DNA from: Alphaproteobacteria bacterium
Lineage (GTDB): Bacteria; Pseudomonadota; Alphaproteobacteria; CAAGCB01; CAG-977
Assembly: GCA_900768845.1 (NCBI GenBank)
Contig: CAAGEK010000051.1
Coordinates: 1-64,000 of the forward strand
Direction of reading: 5' to 3'
Length of the DNA stretch: 64,000 nucleotides
Shown piece by piece: positions 16,092-24,408 of this stretch; the first letter of the stretch is position 1, and every line of letters begins with the position of its first letter. The notes beneath the pieces were generated by a model that worked only from the letters and a program-made list of their open reading frames with translations, had not been told where the DNA came from and did no database searches. The position numbers and the translations under genes were made by a program.

Positions 16092-18242
16092 CTATAATCC
16101 GCCTTCCTTCAGCCACACGCCCCTCAACCGGCGCAAAAGCTTTGTTTTCAGGCTTTCGGGAACGGCCTCCAGTTCCGCCCTGCCGCGATAAAAGGCAAGT
16201 CCGCCCGTATAAGCGCACGACTCCGGCTTTATCGAAACGGCGAAAAACGCTCCCGCGGGAACGAAACGCCCGTCTCCGCCCCTTCGCACGGGCAACCCTC
16301 CCCCGTTCACCGACGCGACCGGTTCCGCATCATCCAAACGTTCAAGCGCGTTTAAAGATATGTCGCCGATAATCCCCTTTATCACTTTTTTACCCGCCGG
16401 CTCGGGGTAAAAGACGGCTTTTCCGCCCGTTTTCAAACGACCGGCGTCCTCTTCGCGGACAAAAGCCGTCAAGCGGCATTCATCCGGATTGAAAATCTCC
16501 ATCAAAGGCTTGTCCGCCGCCGTCCATTCCCCTTCTTGAACGCCGTCGGCAATCTTTGAAACCACTCCGTCGACGCCGGATTTCAAAACCAACCGTTCCG
16601 CCTTTTCCCGAACGCCCGACAAAGCGGCGGATGCGGCGGCCAAGCGGCTTTGCAATACGGCGCGACCGTCGGAAAAGGCGTTATGACCGGCCTGCCATTC
16701 CAAACCGGTCATGCGGCGGCGTATTTCCCCGTATTCCCTCATCAAAGACAAAGAATAAAGCCTTCCCAACTCTTCGCCCTTTTTCACCGCCAGCCCTCTT
16801 GAAACCTTCAAACGCGCAATCATTCCCTCCGCCGGAGCGTAAATCCGTGTCAAAGAGCCTTCCTTGAACATTGCGGGGGCAGACGCCGTTCGCGACAGCG
16901 GCGCAAAAAACAAAACCGTTGCCGTCAAAACGGCAATGCAAAACAAACGGACGGGTTTACGAGCCGCCATAGCCCAATTCCTTTTCCAAAAAACGGCTTC
17001 CCTGACAACAGGCAGAACAATCAATATCAGGATACTTGCCGAAAACAAAACAATCCCCGCCGCTTTGAACGCGAAACGGTACAAAGTCAAAGCCATTCCC
17101 GAAAAAACGCACAGCTTGTACTCGGCCGAGCAAACGGCATACAGAATCATTCCGCGCCTTGTCGAAACCGTCACCCGTTCGGGCGGCGGGAAACCGTATC
17201 CGAACAACATTTCCCCGATTTTCCAGCGCAACATTCGGGCGGAACGGCTTTTAAGATTCTCAATCCCCGTCAAATCCGATAAAATGTAATATCCGTCAAA
17301 ACGCATCAACGGACACAGGTTGACGAACACCGTCATCACCCATCCCGATGTCGCCAGCAAAAAACACGCACTGCGCCAAAATCCGTCGGACAGGAACAGC
17401 CATCCGAACGACGCCGCCACAGCCAAAGCCAGTTCCGCCGCAACGCCGGCCGATGCGACGACCAGCCTTTTCTTGCGCGAATCCAACCGCCACGTATCGG
17501 TCGTATCGGTATAAAGCATCGGACATCCGGCCACCAGCACCACTCCCGACGACGGAACGCGGCATCCGTACAACGCCGCCGCATAAGCGTGCCCCAGTTC
17601 GTGAAAAACTTTGGCGAATGCGACCGCCGCCACATAAGCGCACAATCCGGAAAAATCGAAAAAATAAAGAAAAGTCGAAAAAAACAGCGCGCTTTGAACG
17701 GAAATCAAATAAACGGAGACCAATGCCGCACAAAGGATGAAAATCAAAAAAGCCTTGGAAAACAAAAACCTGACAACCGGCAAAGTCGCTTGCAAAAAAG
17801 CGTCGGGTTCGACCAAAGGCAGACGAAAACTCAGAGTTTTGGAAAACAAACGCCCCCATTTCCCCCCGTCCGCCCTTTTTCCGGCTTCGACCATCCGGAC
17901 GGAAGCCTGCGATCCGGACGCAACAACCAAATTGTTTGTTATCAGGAAATTTTTAACGTCTTCTATCATCCGCCTGTCGGGATTTAAAGCCGTTTCCTTT
18001 TTGAGCGCGTGCATCAGGCTTTCAACGGACGGCCGCCAGCGGATCAAAATCTGGTAAGCATCCCATCCGATACGGAAAAAACGGTTCGATACGGGATCGA
18101 AAACCGTCCAAGCGGGTTCTCCGGACGGGAAAGACGCCGCCGGCATGAAATCGACGTCTTTGCGCAACGGGGGAAGGAAACCGGCTTTTGCAAAAGCGAT
18201 TTCGTCGTTTTCCGGCTTCACCGTTTTCAAATCCCGAACCAT
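16092..18242 (-). CDS. M50 metalloprotease-HlyD hybrid membrane protein
   Basis: The 716 residues divide into an N-terminal cytoplasmic region (about 1-150) that looks like a PqqD-type wing (NRFFRIGWDAYQILIRW), a multi-helix M50 site-2-protease-type core (about 155-450), and a C-terminal HlyD-like periplasmic part (about 475-700) with lipoyl-like halves around EGMIARLKVSRGLAVKKGEE and SGVDGVVSKIADG. The zinc motif is HELGH at 214-218, and the second motif NLCPLMRFDGYY places the third ligand at Asp316. This hybrid could process or pass a substrate across the inner membrane and hand it to the TolC/HlyD conduit. The start overlaps the GAF-HlyD gene by 16 bases. It is the last gene of a five-gene locus with no ABC or RND pump. 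Domain calls are firm; role is inference. Confidence 0.85.
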   Translation of the reverse strand: MVRDLKTVKPENDEIAFAKAGFLPPLRKDVDFMPAASFPSGEPAWTVFDPVSNRFFRIGWDAYQILIRWRPSVESLMHALKKETALNPDRRMIEDVKNFLITNNLVVASGSQASVRMVEAGKRADGGKWGRLFSKTLSFRLPLVEPDAFLQATLPVVRFLFSKAFLIFILCAALVSVYLISVQSALFFSTFLYFFDFSGLCAYVAAVAFAKVFHELGHAYAAALYGCRVPSSGVVLVAGCPMLYTDTTDTWRLDSRKKRLVVASAGVAAELALAVAASFGWLFLSDGFWRSACFLLATSGWVMTVFVNLCPLMRFDGYYILSDLTGIENLKSRSARMLRWKIGEMLFGYGFPPPERVTVSTRRGMILYAVCSAEYKLCVFSGMALTLYRFAFKAAGIVLFSASILILIVLPVVREAVFWKRNWAMAARKPVRLFCIAVLTATVLFFAPLSRTASAPAMFKEGSLTRIYAPAEGMIARLKVSRGLAVKKGEELGRLYSLSLMREYGEIRRRMTGLEWQAGHNAFSDGRAVLQSRLAAASAALSGVREKAERLVLKSGVDGVVSKIADGVQEGEWTAADKPLMEIFNPDECRLTAFVREEDAGRLKTGGKAVFYPEPAGKKVIKGIIGDISLNALERLDDAEPVASVNGGGLPVRRGGDGRFVPAGAFFAVSIKPESCAYTGGLAFYRGRAELEAVPESLKTKLLRRLRGVWLKEGGL

Positions 18243-19582
18243 TGCCGCAACGCCGCCAAAGGATGGCGCAACGCATAATAAAAGAACGGAACGCGGCCGC
18301 CGTATATTTTTGCAATGCCGCGTGTCCCGATCCGGTAATGCGCCGGCTCTGAAAAAGCCGCATCAACCCGATACGCCAAAAAGCCTTCGGGAACGGTTCC
18401 GGCTTCAAACGCCGTCGAAACGGCTTTCGCTTTCAGGGGTTTTTCCGGAAAAGCGTACATATAGAAACGTATGTCCGCACCGGTTTGAACGTCAATCGCA
18501 TCGGATACGGGCATAAAAGCCCTCAACGCCGTTTTTTGAGGATCGGCCAGCATCATCACCCGTTCGCCCAGCATAACGGGGCGGCCGACGAATTCTTCCG
18601 TTCCGGAAAACACGGCCGTTCCGTCCGCCGACGCCCTGACCGACGAACGTTTCACCAATTCCTGCAAATAGGCGCGTTCGTCCTTGGCCTTTTCGATTTC
18701 CAAACGGATCAGCGGCAGACGCGCTTTGACTTCCGGAGAGGAAAACGATTGTTGAGCGGCCTTTTTATACTCCTCTCCCGCCGCCGCCAAAGCCTTTTCC
18801 GACAAATTCAAACGACTGCGCAATTCCGCATCGTCAAAGGAAAACAACAAATCGCCCTTTTTAACGGATTGCGCCGGTTCGACGAAAAATTCCTTAACAA
18901 CCCCCGACATCGGCGCAGTAATATAACGCGGGGCGTCCGCCACCACTTCGGCAGGAGCGACAACCGCCGTCCGCACGGGAAACAAAGCGCACAAAACAAC
19001 CGCCGCAACCGCAATCATCCGCTTTTTTTTCGATTTTTCCGCCGGAAGGGGAACGCGTCCCGCCGATTTCCAAACGGAAAAGACACTGCCGAACGCTTCG
19101 GCGACCAAAAGGGCGACTCCCGCCTCCTCTTTTTCAAAAGGAGGCTTTTTGCGGCTCAACCACAATCCGCCTTCGACTTTGTGTGTCACCGGCGATACGA
19201 ACGGCATCCACAAAACGGACGGCGAATTGAACGCGTCCCAATCACGAGCCAACGCATCGGAAACATCCGTTTTTTCCAACAAACGGCACTGTTCCGCCCC
19301 GCTTTGTTTCAAACGGAAGGCCGTTGCGCGCTTCATCCATGCGATAAAAGGGGATTCTTCGTCCAAAACAGGCACGGACGAAACGGACTGCACACAAACG
19401 CCCGATTCGCCCGCATACCAGAAAACCGCCCTGTCGTACGGTAAAAAACGCACGGTTTCATTCACAATGAAAAAGCCGAATTCTTTAAATCCGGCGCACC
19501 GCCGCGCCATACGTTCCAACTGAACCAGCGAAGTCAGCCTCCGGACGGCTTTCGCCCCGATTTCCCCGCCCGATTGCGTCAT
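18227..19582 (-). CDS. GAF-like/HlyD hybrid adaptor protein
   Basis: The 451-residue protein starts with a cytoplasmic GAF-like domain (about 20-170, with FLPYDRAVFWYAG and an LWLSRKKPPFEKEE-type end). One membrane helix follows (about 193-210), then an HlyD-type adaptor with the lipoyl half TAPMSGVVKEFFVEPAQSVK, a coiled-coil hairpin (about 265-320) and a beta-barrel. The C-terminus reads GTRGIAKIYGGRVPFFYYAL, as in HlyD adaptors. The GAF part would let the export adaptor sense a cytoplasmic ligand, which is unusual. It overlaps the upstream HlyD gene by four bases (ATGA) and the M50 gene by 16. The GAF call is by overall pattern and less certain than HlyD. Confidence 0.78.
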   Translation of the reverse strand: MTQSGGEIGAKAVRRLTSLVQLERMARRCAGFKEFGFFIVNETVRFLPYDRAVFWYAGESGVCVQSVSSVPVLDEESPFIAWMKRATAFRLKQSGAEQCRLLEKTDVSDALARDWDAFNSPSVLWMPFVSPVTHKVEGGLWLSRKKPPFEKEEAGVALLVAEAFGSVFSVWKSAGRVPLPAEKSKKKRMIAVAAVVLCALFPVRTAVVAPAEVVADAPRYITAPMSGVVKEFFVEPAQSVKKGDLLFSFDDAELRSRLNLSEKALAAAGEEYKKAAQQSFSSPEVKARLPLIRLEIEKAKDERAYLQELVKRSSVRASADGTAVFSGTEEFVGRPVMLGERVMMLADPQKTALRAFMPVSDAIDVQTGADIRFYMYAFPEKPLKAKAVSTAFEAGTVPEGFLAYRVDAAFSEPAHYRIGTRGIAKIYGGRVPFFYYALRHPLAALRQWFGI

Positions 19583-20355
19583 TTGCCGCCCGCCGCCGTC
19601 CGCGGAAAAGTAACGGCTCCGCTCATGCCCGCCATCAATTCGGGATGGGTTCCTTCAATGCGCCCCAAAACTTTGACGGACTGGCTGACGGGATCGATTC
19701 TCGCCCCGATTTTGGACACTTTCGCCTGATATGTCTTTCCCGTTTCATCCATCACTATGCTGAACGGTTCGCCTTCTTTCAACCAAGCCAGCCAAGACGA
19801 AGGCACGATGACTTCCAAACGCAAATCCTGATCGTCCAGAATTTTCAGCAAAGGTTCGGCCTGACGCACCGTTTGATATGCGCTGACGGGAATTTCGACG
19901 ACACGGCCGTCGAACGGAGCGTTCAACGTACAGCGTTCAACCACGGCCTGACGGACGGCGGCTTCGGCTTCGGCACTCAAAACCTTGGCTTCGGCCATGG
20001 CAACGTCCAACCCGCTGATTGATTTCAAATGTGCCAGTGAGCGGTTGACCCCCAGCGTTTTTTTCGCCGCCTCCAATTCCGTGACCGCACGTTTCAGCTC
20101 GGTTTCCTCGATTTTGCAATCGAAGACGACCAACGGCGCGCCCTTTTGAAAACGGTCGCCTTCCTCAACGTTGATTTTTTCAATCTTCCCCGCCATCTGG
20201 CTGGACAGCACGGTTTCGATGCGGGGAACCAACAGCCCGCGCAACAAGCTGCCTAAACGGAAATCATCGCTTGGTATGAGGGATTGGGCCGACGATAACC
20301 TTATCGGGAGCATAATTAGCAGGGTTATGCAAAGGATAATCTTCACATCTTTCAC
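19579..20355 (-). CDS. Periplasmic HlyD/MFP adaptor with signal peptide
   Basis: The 258-residue membrane-fusion protein has a Sec signal peptide (about 1-24, ending RLSSAQS). A lipoyl first half follows (SSQMAGKIEKINVEEGDRFQ), then a short helical hairpin, the second lipoyl half (NAPFDGRVVEIPVSAYQTV) and a beta-barrel end (EGTHPELMAGMSGAVTFP). It probably bridges the inner-membrane hybrids and the TolC-like protein. The start is a GTG at 20355 with AAAGG seven bases upstream. This start lies 92 bases inside the tolC-like gene. No later start would keep the signal peptide, so the overlap appears real. It is shorter than typical adaptors. Confidence 0.88.
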   Translation of the reverse strand: MKDVKIILCITLLIMLPIRLSSAQSLIPSDDFRLGSLLRGLLVPRIETVLSSQMAGKIEKINVEEGDRFQKGAPLVVFDCKIEETELKRAVTELEAAKKTLGVNRSLAHLKSISGLDVAMAEAKVLSAEAEAAVRQAVVERCTLNAPFDGRVVEIPVSAYQTVRQAEPLLKILDDQDLRLEVIVPSSWLAWLKEGEPFSIVMDETGKTYQAKVSKIGARIDPVSQSVKVLGRIEGTHPELMAGMSGAVTFPRTAAGGK

Positions 20356-22306
20356 TGAGGCACCTTTCTATTACGGACACGCGTGCGTCGGGTTCGGCTC
20401 CGCGCAAATCCAGCATCGACTTGAACCCGCGCAAAACCTGAACGACAACGATGATTGACGCGCTCATGTTCTTTTTGTTTTTGGCGGTGATTTTCACTTC
20501 GTACAGCCCTTTGGCCAAAGCGGGAGGCTTTCCGGACAGTGTCAACGTCTTTGCATCGAAATACATCCAAAGCGGCAGTTTGGAACCGTCGCGCATCGTT
20601 GCCGAATAAATCGTCCCTTCGCCCAATTCGGCTTCGGCGAAAGCGGCGGGATCGATCGTCATGACAAAGCGCGAATCTTCAAACACCTTTTGCGACGGCA
20701 GTTTGACCTGCAGGGCGATGGTCGGACGATGCGTCGGAACGGGCGGGATGCGCGGATAATCCTCGTTTGTAAAGCGTCCCAAATCCCAAGCCGTCATCAC
20801 GCGTTCCAACCCTTTGGACAACGTGGACAAATCGTCCGCAACCACGCTGTCGGGCAGGGGATCCACGCCCAACGTCACATACATATTGCCGGTTGCATCC
20901 TGCAATTCCGCAAAATTCATGGCCGTCCGCAACTTGGCGAACAAAGCGCGGGCGGATGCGGCGACCTGTTCCGCGTCGGACAGGGAATCGGATGCCGACG
21001 CGTTTGCCGATTGTTCCGCCAGCTTTTCCGCAACGTTGGAAATTTCAACGCTCAACAGATACGTTTCCTTCGCCCCCTGATAACGCCCCCATCCGATATG
21101 GGTTTGGGTCAAAACGGCCATGGCGATCGTCTGGCGTCTGAGGTTGTCGACGGCTTCCTTCGTTTGTGCCAAAGCCATCGTTTTTTGCATCCTGAACGGG
21201 TTGAGCAAATTCCATCCCAACCGGACGGCCGCCTCCATCCACGAATTTTTGTACAGGAAATCGTCGCTGTCATAATTTCCGGACAACGCCAAATTCAGGT
21301 TCGGCAACAGCTTCAAAAGCGATTTTTTCGCTTCAAGCCGCGTAATTTGCAATTGATAATCCTCTTCGCGCAATTCGGGACGGTTCATCAACGCCAGCCA
21401 TTCCAAACGATCCAGATTCGACCGGATGTCGGGAAGCGTATAATTCCCTTCTTCGGGACCGACCAGACGGTAGCGCGTCCCCGGCTTTAAATTCATCAAA
21501 GACGCCAACCGTTCGCGAGACAAAAGCAGTTCCTTTTTCATCTCGCTCAAATCGCGCATCGTTTCCATCAGGGTCATCTGGTAATTCAGGACGACGGAAG
21601 GATCGCGCAAACGTTTTTCCTCGACTTCACGCGCATTTTCCAATGCGACCGTCGCCTCTTCCATCAAATCGTCGACCTGCGGAGCCAGCCGCTCCGCCGC
21701 CAAAGCGCGCCAATACGCGACGCGCACCTCCTGCAACAGCGAATGAACCAACCGGCGGCGGCGTTCCGCGGAAATCATAACCCTGTTGGCGTCCTGTTTC
21801 GCCTGAAAATAACTGACGCCGAAATCCAAAACGTTCCACGACAGTTGCAATTGAGCCGTGCCGTGCGTCTTGTCGCCGTAAGCGAACGGCTGGCCGGAAA
21901 CGATGCCCGTTTGCATGGATTTGGACACGACCGCCTCGTATTCGTTGCGACCGCCGTACCCCGCTCCGGCCGAAATTTTGGGAAGCATATCCATCGACGA
22001 CAAATCGTATTGCTTTTCCGCCAACGCCGCATCCATCAGCTTCAAACGCGCATCCAGATTGTATTTCAACGCCCGCGCCATCGCATCGTACAATGTTATG
22101 GGCTTTGACAGAACCTGCGACCTTTGGGAACCGAACATTTCCTTGATATCGGTATCGACACGCACGGCGCGTTCCCAATCGCTCAACGGTTCGGGCGTCA
22201 CCGAACATCCGACCGCCAAAGCCGCAACGGCGCACGTCGCCAAAAAGTGTTTCCCGTACCGCAAAGGAACCGATTGCATCCCTTTTATCTTGCGTTTGTC
22301 TGTCAT
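20264..22306 (-). CDS. TolC-family outer-membrane lipoprotein with C-terminal Ig/cadherin-like module
   Basis: The 680 residues begin with a lipoprotein signal (lipobox LAVGC, cysteine about 34). Two TolC-type helical repeats rich in coiled coil occupy about 60-480, with ALKYNLDARLKLMDAAL in the first and NRPELREEDYQLQI in the second. A further module at about 525-620 has the look of a cadherin/He_PIG Ig-like domain (YSATMRDGSKLPLWMYFDA, then LTLSGKPP, then GLYEVKITAKN). Putative-Ig modules of that type are typical of large surface adhesins, not of TolC. The tail is about 50 residues. It starts with ATGA overlap on the LEPR gene and overlaps the next gene by 92 bases. It should form the outer-membrane exit of the locus. 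Confidence 0.85.
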   Translation of the reverse strand: MTDKRKIKGMQSVPLRYGKHFLATCAVAALAVGCSVTPEPLSDWERAVRVDTDIKEMFGSQRSQVLSKPITLYDAMARALKYNLDARLKLMDAALAEKQYDLSSMDMLPKISAGAGYGGRNEYEAVVSKSMQTGIVSGQPFAYGDKTHGTAQLQLSWNVLDFGVSYFQAKQDANRVMISAERRRRLVHSLLQEVRVAYWRALAAERLAPQVDDLMEEATVALENAREVEEKRLRDPSVVLNYQMTLMETMRDLSEMKKELLLSRERLASLMNLKPGTRYRLVGPEEGNYTLPDIRSNLDRLEWLALMNRPELREEDYQLQITRLEAKKSLLKLLPNLNLALSGNYDSDDFLYKNSWMEAAVRLGWNLLNPFRMQKTMALAQTKEAVDNLRRQTIAMAVLTQTHIGWGRYQGAKETYLLSVEISNVAEKLAEQSANASASDSLSDAEQVAASARALFAKLRTAMNFAELQDATGNMYVTLGVDPLPDSVVADDLSTLSKGLERVMTAWDLGRFTNEDYPRIPPVPTHRPTIALQVKLPSQKVFEDSRFVMTIDPAAFAEAELGEGTIYSATMRDGSKLPLWMYFDAKTLTLSGKPPALAKGLYEVKITAKNKKNMSASIIVVVQVLRGFKSMLDLRGAEPDARVSVIERCLSERCEDYPLHNPANYAPDKVIVGPIPHTKR

Positions 22307-23508
22307 TTTCGGTCCTTAGCCTTGTTTAAAGCGTTTCCGTCAAGTTTTTCCAGCAAATCCGAAACGTCGTCGCCGAACTCGGAATATCCGTTTCGACTTT
22401 GCGCAAAATCCCCGCCGTTGTCAAGAGGTTGGTCGAATTCCGCGATGTCCGCGTTTTCTTCCATCCATTCCGTCATGGCGGCGTCCGTCGCATCCAACAT
22501 CGTTCCCATGTCGCGCATATCGTCCATCCACAACAGGTTGTGCAGGTGTTCAAAATCGGAATAAAGCAGATATTCGTCCAAATCGTATGAAAAAATGTCT
22601 TCGGATTTCCCCAAATCCAGCCGCGTTTGAGCCGCTTCAAAAAAGGCGTCGTCCTGTTCGGCTCCGCGTTCCAAAGCGTCCAGATCCCTGTCGACGCCGG
22701 CCAAAGCCCGATCCCATTCAGCCTCCTGCTTCGCCAAGCGCAACTCGCCGTCCAAACGCCCCAGCTTCCAATCATACAGCGTTGCCGTATCGTTTTCCAA
22801 AGTTTCGTCCGCCGTGTCGAGGTCTATGTTTTCCAACGCCTTTTCAATCGCTTCACCCTGTTTGAGGACGTGAGGGGTCAAATCCTTGGAAATGACGGAA
22901 AAATCGTCCGTCATATCGCTTCCCTCCCCTTTCGCCGCTTCCAGCTCTTCCATCTCACCGGACACGTCGGCCTGCCACGTCAAGGCTTCGACCAAACGCT
23001 CCGCCTCGCTTTGCGGAGCCGCCCCCGCCGTCAGGTCTTCATTCAAAGCGTTGAAATACTCTTGCGTATCCGTTGCGCTCAGCCCGCCTTCCTTTGTCGG
23101 AGCCTGCCAGACATAGCCGATGGGATTTCCTTGTAAAAACGGCAGGGAATATGCTCCGGACAAAGCGTACACACTGCTTTCGGACGCATCGGTGCCGACG
23201 GGGATTTCCTGCAAGGTGGCATTTTCGGCAACGGCGGAAAATTCGTTGCGCAAACCGCTTGCGGGAACGGGAAAAACGGGAGAAGCCAAATCCGCCGGAA
23301 GACCGTCCCCGACGGCTTGTCCGGCGGTATTTTCCGTAACGCCGGCCGCCAACCCGTCAATTTGCGTTGAATCGTTTTCAAAAATCAGACTTTTCAATTC
23401 GTCCAACGCGGCGACGCCTGCCGCATCGAACATATGGCGCGGCTCTAAAACCGCCAATGTCGGCCGTTCCGGTATGGGCGGCGTCGTTCCGTTTTGTCCG
23501 CGTTTCAC
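22303..23508 (-). CDS. LEPR-motif protein, predicted substrate or component of the export locus
   Basis: Near the N-terminus, LEPRHMFDAAG matches the LEPR-XLL/LEPRxxFDAA motif found at the start of many large repetitive surface proteins secreted by type I-like machines. The rest of this roughly 401-residue protein is acidic and low in complexity. It has repeated E/D-rich helices and long coiled-coil-like stretches, with almost no cysteine. There is no Sec signal and no clear calcium-binding repeat. It is the first gene of the operon and overlaps the tolC-like gene by four bases. The frame is open from a TTG at 23529. AAGGGA favours a TTG at 23511 or the GTG at 23508. It could be a small secreted substrate or an anchor protein; this is inference from motif and context. 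Confidence 0.65.
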   Translation of the reverse strand: MKRGQNGTTPPIPERPTLAVLEPRHMFDAAGVAALDELKSLIFENDSTQIDGLAAGVTENTAGQAVGDGLPADLASPVFPVPASGLRNEFSAVAENATLQEIPVGTDASESSVYALSGAYSLPFLQGNPIGYVWQAPTKEGGLSATDTQEYFNALNEDLTAGAAPQSEAERLVEALTWQADVSGEMEELEAAKGEGSDMTDDFSVISKDLTPHVLKQGEAIEKALENIDLDTADETLENDTATLYDWKLGRLDGELRLAKQEAEWDRALAGVDRDLDALERGAEQDDAFFEAAQTRLDLGKSEDIFSYDLDEYLLYSDFEHLHNLLWMDDMRDMGTMLDATDAAMTEWMEENADIAEFDQPLDNGGDFAQSRNGYSEFGDDVSDLLEKLDGNALNKAKDRK

Positions 23509-23555
23509 CAATTCAAATCCCTTCCGCAAAAAAATCTGGAATAAAATCCGGAAAT

Positions 23556-23584
23556 ATTATACTTATTTTTATCATTCCTGACAA
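23556..23584 (-). promoter_or_regulatory. Strong promoter of the LEPR/export operon
   Basis: On the minus strand TTGTCA (23584-23579) is followed, after 17 bases, by a perfect TATAAT (23561-23556). Transcription would begin near 23549, about 40 bases before the likely start codon. It shares a 79-base divergent region with the gene at 23609. Confidence 0.75.
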
Positions 23585-23608
23585 AAGCTAAAAAAAAGTA
23601 TAAGCCCG

Positions 23609-24139
23609 ATGGTGAAAATATTTTTTACGTTTCTTTTTGCCGTTGCCGTTTTCTGCGCCGGTTTTTTCGCGGGAGTCCTGAAGGTTTCCCGACCTTTTGT
23701 CAATGCCGAAGAAATATTGCAGGTTTCGCGGTTGCCGTCGAATCTGCGTGCGGCGGAAACCATCGGCCGGCTTTACAAGGAAATGACGCCCGCTTCAAAT
23801 ATGTTGAAAAAACGACTCGTCATGATGCAGCTGTGCAGGAATGAAACGCTGTTAAAGGAATTACAGGCCGTATCCATAGAGTCGGCATTACAAAAAATTA
23901 CGAAAAAAATCCTGTCGGAAATTGAAAACGGCAATCTGCCCGACCGTGAATCGGCCGTTTTCGCCTTTTCGGGTGTTTTTACGGCTTGGCTCTTCAATGT
24001 GAACACTCCCGTTTCCAATGAAGAGGCGGAGGAACTGATCCGCTCGGGACAGGTTGAAATCAATCGCGACGCCTGCACCGAAGCGGCGGAGGACGCCCGT
24101 TTGTTAATCGAACGGGTTAAGTTCGTTTCCCGAAATTAA
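23609..24139 (+). CDS. Membrane-anchored protein of unknown function
   Basis: The 176-residue product has one N-terminal hydrophobic helix (about 3-24, FFTFLFAVAVFCAGFFAGVL) that could be an uncleaved anchor. A mostly helical, charged soluble domain follows, with two cysteines. I recognise no family. It is divergent from the export operon and shares its upstream region, so a link is possible but unproven. The ATG at 23609 has no ribosome site. A TATAAG at 23599-23604 lies only five bases before it, which would make the message leaderless if that is the -10. A hairpin at the stop codon may end the transcript. Confidence 0.6.
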   Translation: MVKIFFTFLFAVAVFCAGFFAGVLKVSRPFVNAEEILQVSRLPSNLRAAETIGRLYKEMTPASNMLKKRLVMMQLCRNETLLKELQAVSIESALQKITKKILSEIENGNLPDRESAVFAFSGVFTAWLFNVNTPVSNEEAEELIRSGQVEINRDACTEAAEDARLLIERVKFVSRN

Positions 24140-24147
24140 CCGTATTT
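24113..24147 (+). terminator. Candidate terminator overlapping a stop codon
   Basis: GGTTAA (24115-24120) pairs with TTAACC (24136-24141), and an inner TTCG/CGAA pair extends the stem. ATTTTCCCTTT follows. The TAA stop of the upstream gene lies in the right arm. From here to 24408 I see no supported gene, only short overlapping frames without ribosome sites. Confidence 0.4.
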
Positions 24148-24408
24148 TCCCTTTGAAAAGAAGACGGACGGAAAAAAACGTACCGTTCGACGCGAACGAA
24201 AACAAACTTGCCGGAGGTTCACTCCGCATAAAAAGCCCTTCTTCGCCACCCTGCACAAACGCCGCAAACGGAGTCACGGGAAAAGCCGGCTTCGCTTCGT
24301 ATTTTTCAAGGCGAACCTGCACAAACGAGAATAAGCATTGCAGAAAAAACAAGGAACTTGACGAAAGGCCGGAGGACACGAAAAAAAGACAGACGGAATC
24401 TTTTCCGC

